A stretch of DNA of 64,000 bases, taken from contig DASXYG010000089.1 of the NCBI GenBank assembly GCA_036502625.1, positions 11,190 through 75,189 of the forward strand. Direction: 5' to 3'. The translations under genes and the position numbers were made by a program. This document shows positions 10,253 to 18,272 of the stretch, one piece after another (the stretch's first letter is position 1; the number at the start of each line of letters is the position of its first letter). A model generated the notes under the pieces. It made no database searches and was not told where the DNA came from. It was given only the letters and a program-made list of their open reading frames with translations. Source of the stretch: DASXYG01 sp036502625 (lineage in GTDB: Bacteria > Actinomycetota > Actinomycetes > Streptosporangiales > Streptosporangiaceae).

Positions 10253-10660
10253 TCAGGTGGCCGGGCCGTCGAGGTCGATCCGTACGGTGAGCAGGCCGGT
10301 GCCGGCCAGCCTGACCATGACGCTGTTGGACCACGGGAGTTCGCGCAGCCGCTGACCGGGGTCGTCGTCCGGCAGCAGGTGCGCCGTGCCGGTGTACCAG
10401 CGGCCGTTGAGCTGCACGCGCACGCGCGGGTCGGCCGCGATGTTGCGGACGTAGCCGGACGCCATGCCGTGCTCGGAGACCAGCCAGAAGCTCCTGCCGA
10501 CGCGGCGGCCGCCGACCGGGTTGCGGCGCGTCAGGCCGGTGCGCCGCCCGGTCGTCTCGATCACCGCCTGGCCCGGGATGTAGGGCGCGAGGCGGCGCAC
10601 GATCGGGTTGATCCGGCGGTGCACCCACGTGACGTACCGCCGCTTGCTCTCCGCCCGCAT
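10253..10660 (-). CDS. Nitroreductase/deazaflavin-dependent oxidoreductase (Ddn-like)
   Basis: A 135-residue protein of the F420-dependent Ddn-like family: the N-terminal helix with NPIVRRLAPYIPG, the strand VIETTGRRTGLTRRNPVGG, WLVSEHGMASGYVRNI, and NGRWYTGTAHLL are all hallmarks. In actinomycetes these small split-barrel proteins bind F420H2 or a related deazaflavin and reduce quinones or xenobiotics. Preference for F420 over FMN is inferred from the family, not visible directly. It converges on the PH-domain gene with a 15-base gap. Confidence 0.8.
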   Translation of the reverse strand: MRAESKRRYVTWVHRRINPIVRRLAPYIPGQAVIETTGRRTGLTRRNPVGGRRVGRSFWLVSEHGMASGYVRNIAADPRVRVQLNGRWYTGTAHLLPDDDPGQRLRELPWSNSVMVRLAGTGLLTVRIDLDGPAT

Positions 10661-10746
10661 CGCGTCCCTTTCCGCCTACTCGCCGCCCGGCCCGGCCAGT
10701 CTGGCACGCGCGCGCCGGTCTCGGCGGTGAGCGCGGCCCCGGCGGG

Positions 10747-13155
10747 TCACGGCGCGGCCCGGTGGATGCTGGTCACCAGGCCGCCGCGGCCGTCGGCGGC
10801 GACCTGGACGTCGCCGTCGGTATCGGTGCGGTAGACCGCGGTGCCGAGGCCGCGGAGGCGGTCGACCGTACGCGGCGAGGGGTGGCCGTAGCCGTTGTCC
10901 CGCCCGACGGAGATGATCGCGGCGCGGGCGCCCGGCGCCGCCAGGAACGCGGGATCCTGGTTCGCGGAACCGTGATGCGGGACCTTCAGGACTTGGGCGT
11001 GCGGCACCCCGGACGCGAGCAGGGCATCCTGCGCGGGCGGCTCGACGTCGCCGGTGAGCAGCGCGGTCAGCGGGCCGTCGCGGGCGTAGAGCACCACGCT
11101 GGCGTCGTTCGGGCCCGCGTCGTCGCCTTCCGTGGACGCCTCGCGCGCGGTCTCGGGGGCCGGGCCGAGGACGGTGAGGTCCGCCGTGCCGATCCGCACC
11201 CGCCAGCCGGGCACGGCCGTCCACAGCGGGATGCGGCGGGCGGCCAGCGCCCGCGCCACGTGGTCGTAGCTCTCGGCCGGCACGTGGTATGGGCTGGCCG
11301 CGACCGCGCCCACCCGGCGGCCGCTCAGCACCCCGTCGACGCCGCCCGCGTGGTCGGCGTGGAAGTGCGTGAGGACCATCAGCGGCACGCGGGTGACGGA
11401 GAGGCGGCGCAGGCAGGAGTCCATGAGGTCGGGCCGGGGACCGGTGTCGACCACGACGGCGCCGCCGTCGCCGGTGGCGAGCGCGAGGCCGTCGCCCTGG
11501 CCGACGTCGCACGCGGTGAGCAGCCAGTGCCGCGCGGGCCAGCCCGGGGCGGCCACCTTGAACGCGATCGCCACCGCCAGGACCGTCAGGGCGGCCGTGA
11601 CGATCAGGGCACGGTGTCTCCGCCGGAGGCGGCGGATCAGCAGCGCACCCGCGACGATCGCCGCGAGCAGCGACACCGCGCCCACGAGCCCGCCCGGCCA
11701 CGGGATCGTCGCGTGTGGCACGGCGGCGGCGAGCCGCGCGACCAGGGCGATGCCCGCGACCGCGCACCCGGCCGGCCACACCAGTACGGCCGCGGCCTGC
11801 GGGAGGACCGGGGCGAGCGCCGCGACGAGCGCGCCCAGCACCGTCGCGGGCGCCACCAGCGGGTCGGCCACCAGGTTCGCCGGCACGGCGACGACGCTCA
11901 CCTGCGCGGCCATCATCGCGACGACCGGGGCGCACGCGAGCTCCGCGGCGACGGGGATCGCGAGCGCGGTGGCGAGCCAGCGGGGCAGCCGGGCGCCGAG
12001 GCGGTCGGCGATGCGCGGGCCGAGCACCAGGATGCCCGCGGTGGCCAGCGTCGAGAGCGCGAAGGCGTACGACCTGGCCAGCTCCGGATCGAACAGCACC
12101 AGGGCGAGCACCGCGACGGACAGGGTGCGCAGCCCGGAGCGCTCGCGGCCCGACGCCAGCGCGACCGCCGCGATCGTGCCCATGACCGCCGCGCGGAGCA
12201 CGCTCGGCTCCGGCCCGGCCACGAGGACGAACAGCGCCGTCGCGGGGAGGGCCGCGAGCGCGGCGAGCACCGGACGGCGCAGGAGCCGCGCCAGGCCCGC
12301 GATGGCCGCCGCCAGGATCGCCAGGTTGGCGCCGCTGACGGCCAGCAGATGGGTCATGCCGGCGGCGAGGAACTGGTCGTTCGTCTCCTGCGGCACCCCG
12401 GTGCGGTCGCCGACGACGATCGCGGGCAGCAGGCCGCGCGCCGGCTGGGGCAGCGCCGACGCCTGCTCCCGTAGCCGCTCGCGCACGGTCTGCGCGAAGG
12501 AGTACGGCGGAGGCGGGCGGCGCACGTCGGTCACCCGCCCCCGGACGAGCACCACGGCGGCGAGCAGCTCGCCCGGATGCGGGGGAGAGAGCCGGCCGTA
12601 CGCCGTGAAGGGCTGCCCGACCGCCAGGGCCGCCGCCTCCGCGCCCGCGATCACCAGAACCGGGAGCCGCACCCGGACCGGCCGCCCCGGCGCGGACCCG
12701 CCGTCATCGCGCACGCGCACGAGCCGCGCGGGCACGAGGGTTCGCGGCCGGCACGCCGTCCCCGGGCACGCCGCCAGGGGGCGCACAGCCCCGGTCACGA
12801 CAAGCTCCGCCTTCACCTGCGCATGCCGCTCCGCCATCACCGCCACCGGGCCGGTGCGTACGGCGTCCACCCGTACGGCCCCGGCCACCCCGCCCGCCGC
12901 GGCGCACACCACAACTGCGGCCACCATTCGCCGAAGCCCGCTGCTCCACCGGCCTCCGCGCGCGGGCTTCGGATGTGTGCCCTCCTTCTGGTCGTGGGAG
13001 GGGACGAGGGCGGCTGCGACGGCGAGGAGGGCGAGGATGGCGCAGGACCAGATGGCGGGGGTGGTGGCGGACGGGGGGAGGGCCTGGGCCGCCAGGGCGG
13101 CGAGCCAGGCGGCGGCCGCCGGGGCCGCCAGGTGGGTGCTGGGTGGCGCGGTCAC
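10747..13155 (-). CDS. comEC: ComEC/Rec2 DNA-uptake channel with C-terminal MBL domain
   Basis: An 802-residue membrane protein from GTG 13155, which overlaps the comEA stop by three bases. Order of parts: short N-terminal helices, an OB-like soluble domain (about residues 95-200), the ComEC competence domain of multiple helices starting near VGDRTGVPQETNDQFLAAG and HLLAVSGANLAIL, and a C-terminal metallo-beta-lactamase domain with THFHADHAGG (about residue 593) and VPHHGSANQDP. ComEC transports single-stranded DNA in competent bacteria. In actinomycetes it is widely conserved although competence is rarely shown, so its physiological role here is open. It forms an operon with comEA. Confidence 0.93.
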   Translation of the reverse strand: MTAPPSTHLAAPAAAAWLAALAAQALPPSATTPAIWSCAILALLAVAAALVPSHDQKEGTHPKPARGGRWSSGLRRMVAAVVVCAAAGGVAGAVRVDAVRTGPVAVMAERHAQVKAELVVTGAVRPLAACPGTACRPRTLVPARLVRVRDDGGSAPGRPVRVRLPVLVIAGAEAAALAVGQPFTAYGRLSPPHPGELLAAVVLVRGRVTDVRRPPPPYSFAQTVRERLREQASALPQPARGLLPAIVVGDRTGVPQETNDQFLAAGMTHLLAVSGANLAILAAAIAGLARLLRRPVLAALAALPATALFVLVAGPEPSVLRAAVMGTIAAVALASGRERSGLRTLSVAVLALVLFDPELARSYAFALSTLATAGILVLGPRIADRLGARLPRWLATALAIPVAAELACAPVVAMMAAQVSVVAVPANLVADPLVAPATVLGALVAALAPVLPQAAAVLVWPAGCAVAGIALVARLAAAVPHATIPWPGGLVGAVSLLAAIVAGALLIRRLRRRHRALIVTAALTVLAVAIAFKVAAPGWPARHWLLTACDVGQGDGLALATGDGGAVVVDTGPRPDLMDSCLRRLSVTRVPLMVLTHFHADHAGGVDGVLSGRRVGAVAASPYHVPAESYDHVARALAARRIPLWTAVPGWRVRIGTADLTVLGPAPETAREASTEGDDAGPNDASVVLYARDGPLTALLTGDVEPPAQDALLASGVPHAQVLKVPHHGSANQDPAFLAAPGARAAIISVGRDNGYGHPSPRTVDRLRGLGTAVYRTDTDGDVQVAADGRGGLVTSIHRAAP

Positions 13156-14264
13156 GGGGTCACCAGGGGCTTGAGGTCGGCCATGCGTTTCGGGCCGATG
13201 CCCTGGACGTCGCCGAGCTCGTCGACCGAGTGGAAGCCGCCGTGCTGGGTGCGGTAGTCGATGATGCGCTTGGCGAGGACCGGGCCGACGCCGGGGAGCG
13301 TGTCGAACTGCTCGGCGGTGCCGTTGTTCAGGCTCACGGGGGTGCCCGGGGTCGCGCCGGGGGTGGCGCCCGCGGGCGGGACGCCGGGAGGCGGGGTCTG
13401 GCCCGCGGCGGAGGCCGCGCCGACGACGATCTGCTCGCCGTCGACCACGACGCGCGCCAGGTTCAGGGTGTCCGTATGCGCGCCGGAGCGGACGCCGCCC
13501 GCGGCGCGGATGGCGTCGACCACCCGCGACCCCGGGGGCAGCCGCACCACACCCGGGTGCCGGACCTTCCCCGCGACATCGACCACCACGGCGGTCGCGC
13601 TTGGCGACGCTGAGGCGGGCACAGGCGGGGTGAGGCCCGGGGCCGGCGGCGAGCCGAGCGCGCCAGGGGAGCCCATCGGCGCCTGGCGGCTCGCGGCCGG
13701 GGCGACCGGCGCGGGCGCGGGTAACGGCTCCGCGTGCGGCCGCGACCGCCACCAGAACGCGACGGCCACCAGCGCCGCGACCACCGCCACGGTGATCAGC
13801 ACCCGCAGCCCCGGCCGCCCGGGATCCAGCTCGTCACCGGTCACCAGGGCACGCAGCCGCGCCATCGGGCCGCGCCGCTCCGTGGCGCCGATGGACCACC
13901 GCGCGGGCGGCGGATCGCCTCCGGGCGGGGCTTCTGGGGATTGCCGATCCGCGGATGGGGGCGCGGACCCCGGCGCCGCGGATGGAGGTGCGGCGGGCGA
14001 GGGTGGCGGGGGTGCGGCGGAGATGGCGTCGGAGAACGGTATGAAGCCGTCGCTCTCGGGGGCCTCCTCCGGGCGAGGGGTGCCCGGGGGTGGCGGGATC
14101 ACCGGAGGGGGCTCGCCCTGGGGGATCTCGCCGTACGGGAAGGGAGGGATGGGGACGGGCGGGCCCGGGGGCTGGTCGCCGCCCGTGGTGGCGTTCCAGA
14201 TGCGGGCCTCGGCAATGGAGGCGTCGTGGCCGTTGTCGCGGCGGCGTGATGAGGATCGGCGCAT
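13152..14264 (-). CDS. comEA: ComEA family helix-hairpin-helix DNA-binding protein
   Basis: A 370-residue protein from ATG 14264. A long cytoplasmic proline/alanine-rich N-terminus leads to one transmembrane helix (about residues 153-172), a Pro/Ala linker, a SLBB-type fold (VVDVAGKVRHPGVVRLPPG, about 225-245), and a C-terminal double helix-hairpin-helix (FDTLPGVGPVLAKRIIDYR and ELGDVQGIGPKRMADLKPL). ComEA binds incoming double-stranded DNA outside the membrane and hands it to ComEC. The cytoplasmic extension of about 150 residues is longer than in classical ComEA. Four-base-type overlap with comEC indicates coupled translation. Confidence 0.9.
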   Translation of the reverse strand: MRRSSSRRRDNGHDASIAEARIWNATTGGDQPPGPPVPIPPFPYGEIPQGEPPPVIPPPPGTPRPEEAPESDGFIPFSDAISAAPPPPSPAAPPSAAPGSAPPSADRQSPEAPPGGDPPPARWSIGATERRGPMARLRALVTGDELDPGRPGLRVLITVAVVAALVAVAFWWRSRPHAEPLPAPAPVAPAASRQAPMGSPGALGSPPAPGLTPPVPASASPSATAVVVDVAGKVRHPGVVRLPPGSRVVDAIRAAGGVRSGAHTDTLNLARVVVDGEQIVVGAASAAGQTPPPGVPPAGATPGATPGTPVSLNNGTAEQFDTLPGVGPVLAKRIIDYRTQHGGFHSVDELGDVQGIGPKRMADLKPLVTP

Positions 14265-14419
14265 GTCCCGTGACGCTACGCAGCCACCCCACCCACCCAG
14301 CACCCCCCGAACCCCGTTCTGTGGATAACCCCGCTCCCCATCCCCACGCCCGGGCCACGCCACTTCCGCTCCGGCGTGCCACCCCCCGGCTATGCCCTCA
14401 CCACAGCCGCCCGGACCGG

Positions 14420-14460
14420 GCCCCGCGCTGCCGCGCCCGCCGGGCACGGCAGCGCGGGGC
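14420..14460. repeat. 14-bp inverted repeat (stable hairpin)
   Basis: gccccgcgctgccg at 14420-14433 is exactly complementary to 14447-14460 with a 13-base loop. No T-run follows on either strand and it is not at a gene end, so it is not an obvious terminator. It could be a regulatory or recombination structure. Confidence 0.6.
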
Positions 14461-14497
14461 CGGGAGGGTGCGGGGCCGGGAGGGTGCGGGGCCGGGC
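14454..14497. repeat. 16-bp G-rich tandem direct repeat, about 2.75 copies
   Basis: gcggggccgggagggt occurs at 14454-14469 and 14470-14485, with a third partial copy to 14497. The first copy overlaps the right arm of the inverted repeat. Runs of three or four G in register could form a G-quadruplex on this strand. Confidence 0.7.
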
Positions 14498-14615
14498 GAT
14501 GGAGTGGCGCGGTAGGGCGATGGCGGTGGTGGAGGCCGCGGGTGGTGGCTGTGGAGGTGGTTGCGGGGGATGAGGTGGTGGGGGAGCGGGGGGGTTGAGC
14601 ACGTAGCCTTTGGGG

Positions 14616-15254
14616 GTGGTGGTGGCGCGGGTTGTTGCGGTGAGTGTTGGGCGGGCTCGGGATGAGGGCTGGGCGGGGCGGATGAAGCGGACTGCTATTG
14701 ATAAGCGGGCCGTTTCGGGGCGTACCGCGGTGGGGGAGCTTGGGCTGCTTGGGGATGAGCAGGCTGATCTTGTTAATCATGGGGGGCCTGATCAGGCTGT
14801 CTATCTTTACGCTCGGGAGGATCTTGATTACTGGGGTGGGGTGCTCGGGCGGCATCTGCGGGACGGGATGTTCGGGGAGAACCTCACCACCCTGGGGCTC
14901 GATCTGACCGGGGCGCGGATCGGGGAGCGGTGGCGCATCGGGAGCGTGCTCGGGGAGGTCACGTCGCCGCGCATTCCCTGTGGCGTGTTCCGGTCCTGGA
15001 TGGGGGAGCAGGGGTGGGTGAAGCGGTTCGCCGCTGAGGGGCGTACGGGCGCTTACCTGCGCGTTCTCGAGACCGGCGACGTGGGGCCCGGCGACGCCGT
15101 GGAGCTGGTCCACCGGCCGGACGACGCGCCCACCACCGCCGAGGCCGTACGCGCCTACTACGGCGACGCCGAACAGCTCCGCCGCATCCTCGCCGTGCCG
15201 ACCCACTCCGCGAAATGGGACGCCCACGCTAAGAACGTCCTGGGGCGCGCGTGA
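14616..15254 (+). CDS. MOSC domain protein (YiiM/molybdenum-cofactor sulfurase C-terminal type)
   Basis: A protein of about 212 residues; GTG 14616 is chosen among clustered GTG codons and TTG 14610. MOSC markers include KRTAIDKRAVSG, NHGGPDQAVYLY, DGMFGENLTTLG and the conserved cysteine in RIPCGVFRSWM. MOSC proteins carry sulfur or detoxify N-hydroxylated bases with molybdenum cofactor. The first half uses many A/T-ending codons (ACT GCT ATT GAT, CTT GGG CTG CTT), unlike every neighbour, while the last third is fully GC-rich. The 3' end has been tandemly duplicated downstream (repeat 15254-15467). Confidence 0.83.
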   Translation: MVVARVVAVSVGRARDEGWAGRMKRTAIDKRAVSGRTAVGELGLLGDEQADLVNHGGPDQAVYLYAREDLDYWGGVLGRHLRDGMFGENLTTLGLDLTGARIGERWRIGSVLGEVTSPRIPCGVFRSWMGEQGWVKRFAAEGRTGAYLRVLETGDVGPGDAVELVHRPDDAPTTAEAVRAYYGDAEQLRRILAVPTHSAKWDAHAKNVLGRA

Positions 15255-15467
15255 TGGCGTCCGTGAAGTGGGATGGCCGCGCCGAGCAACGTACGGGGGC
15301 GGGGCTGGTGGCGCCCGCGAAGTGGGACAGCCGCGCCGAGCAACGTACGGGGGCGGGGCTGATGGCGCCCGCGAAGTGGGACGGCCGTGCCAAGACCGTG
15401 CGGGGGTTGGGCTGGTGGCGTCCGTGAAGTGGGATGGCCGTGCCGAGACCGTGCGGGGGCGGGGCTG
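15254..15467. repeat. 53/54-bp tandem repeat, four copies, derived from the MOSC gene 3' end
   Basis: Four units occupy 15254-15307, 15308-15361, 15362-15414 and 15415-15467 (54, 54, 53, 53 bases), each beginning rtggcg and containing gaagtgggac/t and gggctg. The last coding bases of the MOSC gene (from about 15207, encoding HSAKWDAHAKNV) are a diverged fifth copy, and the next atggcgtcc is the hemW start. Two 53-base units break any shared reading frame, so the array is non-coding. Confidence 0.85.
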
Positions 15468-16682
15468 ATGGCGTCCGCGCCGCCGGATGGTGAGCCGGTG
15501 CCCGTGGATGGGGCCTTGCCCGGCACTGCGCTTGCGGGGCTGGGGGATCGGCCGTTTGGCATGTACATTCACGTGCCGTTCTGCGCCACCCGCTGCGGCT
15601 ACTGCGACTTCAACACCTACACCGCCACCGAGCTCGGCTCAGGTGCCTCGCGGGAGACGTACGCTGACCTGGCGATCGCCGAGATTCGTCAGGCGCGGCG
15701 GGTTCTTGGCGACGCGCCCGAGGTGTCCACGGTCTTCGTCGGCGGGGGTACGCCCACCCTGCTGCCCGCCGCCGATCTTGGACGGGTCCTCGCCGCTGTG
15801 GACACGACGTTCGGGCTGGCTCCGGACGCGGAGGTCACCACCGAGGCGAACCCGGAGTCCGTCGACGAGCCGTACCTCGCCGAGCTGCGCGCCGCCGGGT
15901 TCACCCGTATGTCGTTCGGCATGCAGAGCGCCCGCCCGCACGTCCTCGCCGTCCTCGACCGCCGCCACACGCCCGGACGCCCGCAGGAGTGCGTCGCGTG
16001 GGCGCGCTCCGCCGGGTTCGACCACGTCAACCTGGACCTCATCTACGGCACCCCGGGGGAGACCGACGACGACTGGCGCGCCACGCTCGCCTCGGCCACG
16101 GCCGCTGAGCCCGACCACGTCTCGGCGTACGCGCTGATCGTCGAGGACGGCACGCGCCTGGCCGCCCGCATCCGCCGCGGTGAGCTGCCCATGACCGACG
16201 ACGACGTCCTCGCCGACCGCTACCTGATGGCCGAGGAGGCGCTGACCGCCGCGGGCCTGCGCTGGTACGAGGTCTCCAACTGGGCCGCCGACGACGCCGC
16301 GCGCTGCGCGCACAACCTCCTCTACTGGACCGACGGCGACTGGTGGGGCGTCGGCCCCGGCGCGCACAGCCATGTCGGCGGTGTGCGCTGGTGGAACGTC
16401 CGCCACCCCGCGGCGTACGCACGGCGCCTCGCCGACGACGCGAGCCCCGGCCAGGGCCGCGAGCTGCTCACCGCGGCGGACCGCCACCTGGAGCGGGTCA
16501 TGCTGGAGCTGCGGCTGGCCGCCGGGCTGCCCCTGGACGTGCTCGACGCGGACGGCCGCGTGGCGGCGAAGCGGGCGCTCGCCGACGGCCTGCTCGACCC
16601 CGCCGCCCACTCCGGCGGCCGGGCCGTGCTGACCCTGCGCGGGCGGCTGCTCGCCGACGCGGTCGTCCGCGACCTCACCTGA
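15468..16682 (+). CDS. hemW: HemW-type radical SAM haem chaperone (formerly HemN-like)
   Basis: A 404-residue protein. The ATG at 15468 gives the normal N-terminus, reaching GMYIHVPFCATRCGYCDF within about 40 residues; this holds the CxxxCxxC radical-SAM cluster followed by xCxF. VFVGGGTPTLL and the conserved ANPESV and LIYGTPGE motifs follow, and the HemN C-terminal domain is present. The cysteine arrangement CxxxCxxC with F rather than the extra C of HemN proper supports HemW, which delivers haem to respiratory enzymes. In actinomycetes it lies between lepA and hrcA as here. Its start is formed by the end of the repeat array. Confidence 0.92.
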   Translation: MASAPPDGEPVPVDGALPGTALAGLGDRPFGMYIHVPFCATRCGYCDFNTYTATELGSGASRETYADLAIAEIRQARRVLGDAPEVSTVFVGGGTPTLLPAADLGRVLAAVDTTFGLAPDAEVTTEANPESVDEPYLAELRAAGFTRMSFGMQSARPHVLAVLDRRHTPGRPQECVAWARSAGFDHVNLDLIYGTPGETDDDWRATLASATAAEPDHVSAYALIVEDGTRLAARIRRGELPMTDDDVLADRYLMAEEALTAAGLRWYEVSNWAADDAARCAHNLLYWTDGDWWGVGPGAHSHVGGVRWWNVRHPAAYARRLADDASPGQGRELLTAADRHLERVMLELRLAAGLPLDVLDADGRVAAKRALADGLLDPAAHSGGRAVLTLRGRLLADAVVRDLT

Positions 16683-16700
16683 GTCCGGCGGCCCGCGCGG

Positions 16701-17264
16701 TCAGGTGACCATCTTGATGCGCGTCCACGCCGGGTACTCGTAGTCGTCGCCGCGGTTGGCCGCGACCCCGGCGATGATGCAGAACACGATGTTGATCACC
16801 CATACGGCCATCACCAGGAGCAACCCGATGACCACGACGATCAGGATCGCGGACACGATGGACGCGATGGTCACCGTGATCTGGAAGTTCAGCGCCTCGG
16901 CGGCCTGCTTGCGGACGTACGGCGAGCTGTCCTTCTTGATCAGGTAGATGATCAGCGCCGGGATGAAGCCCGCGACGATGCCCCCGATGTGGGCCAGCGT
17001 GGCGAGCATGCGGTCGTCGCCGACCGAGGACGGGGGCGGGCCGCCCTGCCACGGCGGCGGCCCGGCCGGAGGCCCGTAGCCGGGGCCGCCGGGACCCGGA
17101 CCTGGGCCGGGTCTCGGGGGCGGCGGCTGTCCAGGGCCCGTCGGCGGCGCGGCGCCGCCGCCGGTCGCGGACGCGCTGAAGTCCGGCCAGTTGTCGTCGG
17201 GGTTGGGCCGCGGCGTCTTCGGCGGCTCGCGCGGCGGTTCGGGGGTCGGCGGCGTGTCGGTCAT
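16701..17264 (-). CDS. DUF4870 domain membrane protein with proline-rich N-terminus
   Basis: A 187-residue protein. Residues 1 to about 75 are proline/glycine-rich and hydrophilic (PPPRPGPGPGPGGPGYGPP). The remainder is a DUF4870-type membrane unit: RMLATLAHIGGIVAGFIPALIIYLIKKD, then VRKQAAEALNFQITVTIASIVSAILIVV and a final helix pair, about three or four helices. The function of the family is unknown. It lies just upstream, in transcript order, of nothing conserved; the next gene on the same strand (DUF3097) ends 28 bases before its start. Confidence 0.85.
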   Translation of the reverse strand: MTDTPPTPEPPREPPKTPRPNPDDNWPDFSASATGGGAAPPTGPGQPPPPRPGPGPGPGGPGYGPPAGPPPWQGGPPPSSVGDDRMLATLAHIGGIVAGFIPALIIYLIKKDSSPYVRKQAAEALNFQITVTIASIVSAILIVVVIGLLLVMAVWVINIVFCIIAGVAANRGDDYEYPAWTRIKMVT

Positions 17265-17292
17265 GGTTCGCTCCTCGCGTAGCGCTGCGTCG

Positions 17293-18120
17293 CTACTCGG
17301 ACGCGGTGGTGAAGTCGATCAGTTCCTCGACGCGGCCGAGCAGCTCGGGTTCCAGGTCGGTGAAGCGGCCGACCCGGCCGAGGATGCGCTTCCAGGCCGC
17401 CCCGGGCACCATGTCCCAGCCGATGGCCGCGAGCACACCCTCCTTCCAGGGTGTGCCGCGGGGTACGTCCGGCCACGCGTCGATGCCGAGCACCGACGGC
17501 TTCACGGCCTGCCAGACGTCGATGTACGGATGGCCCACGACCAGGACGTACGGATCGTGCGCCGCGGTGACCTCGGCGGCGATACGGCTCTCCTTGCTGC
17601 CCGGCACGAGGTGGTCCACTAGGACGCCGAGGCGCCGGCCCGGCTCCGGGCCGAACTCCGCGGCGATGCGCGGCAGTTCGTCCACGCCCTCCAGGTACTC
17701 CACGACGACGCCCTCGACGCGGAGGTCGTCGCCCCAGATCTTCTCCACGAGCTCGGCGTCGTGGATCCCCTCGACGTAGATGCGGCTCTCCCGGGCGACC
17801 CGGGCGCGCTCCTGCCGCACCGCGACGGAACCGGACGCCGTACGCGCGGGCGCCTTAGAGGCCGCAACCGGGCGGACCAGCGTCACCGGCTTGCCGTCGA
17901 TCAGGAACCCGGCCTTGGTGAACGGGAACAGGCGGCGGCGCCCATGGCGGTCCTCCAGCGTGACGCCGTCCTTCGCGCACTCGACCACCGCGCCGCAGAA
18001 CCCGCTTGACGGGTCCTCGGCGACCAGCCCCATTTCGGCCGGCACGTCGGGGATCTGACCGCGGCGCGGCCGCCGCCAGTCGCCCGACAGGACATCGCCG
18101 CCGTAGTCCTTGCCTCGCAC
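17293..18120 (-). CDS. DUF3097 family protein
   Basis: A 275-residue protein with the conserved start VRGKDYGGDVLSGDWRRPRR. Although the frame stays open to 18258, the GTG at 18120 is preceded by GAGGAGGG at correct spacing, and the upstream GTG at 18135 lies inside that ribosome-binding site. The family is actinobacterial. Segments RIYVEGIHDAELVEKIWGDDLR and GVLVDHLVPGSKESRIA suggest a Toprim-like fold with an acidic centre (EGIHD, VDH), so a nucleic-acid role is possible but unproven. It is divergent from the EspI-like ATPase gene. Confidence 0.85.
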   Translation of the reverse strand: MRGKDYGGDVLSGDWRRPRRGQIPDVPAEMGLVAEDPSSGFCGAVVECAKDGVTLEDRHGRRRLFPFTKAGFLIDGKPVTLVRPVAASKAPARTASGSVAVRQERARVARESRIYVEGIHDAELVEKIWGDDLRVEGVVVEYLEGVDELPRIAAEFGPEPGRRLGVLVDHLVPGSKESRIAAEVTAAHDPYVLVVGHPYIDVWQAVKPSVLGIDAWPDVPRGTPWKEGVLAAIGWDMVPGAAWKRILGRVGRFTDLEPELLGRVEELIDFTTASE

Positions 18121-18272
18121 GGTCGCCCTCCTCACGGTGAGCTGAAACGGTACCGTGCCAGGCCTTGCCGAAGTGTGCCGCTTTGGGTGTGCCGCGCCTC
18201 CCTTCACGGACACTAAGCTGACCCCGGGCGGTAGTCGTCCCGCTGCCGTTTCGTCCAACCGCTTGAGGGGGC

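Larger units (their letters stand above)
14265..14615. other. Divergent spacer with hairpin and GC-rich repeats; no gene seen
   Basis: This 351-base spacer separates comEA (leftward) from the MOSC gene (rightward). I find no convincing coding region. It holds a 14-bp perfect inverted repeat and a 16-bp direct repeat (listed separately), and its right part is unusually G-rich on this strand (gtggtgg/ggggg runs). Both divergent promoters must lie here, but I could not identify them. Confidence 0.6.

Noticed and set aside
15254..15467. Tandem repeats as a CRISPR array
   Set aside because: Units are directly adjacent without variable spacers, differ among themselves, and clearly derive from the neighbouring gene end; no cas genes.
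15268..15468. Short open frame across the repeat array (66 codons)
   Set aside because: It merely reads the repeats in another frame and overlaps hemW; no ribosome-binding site.
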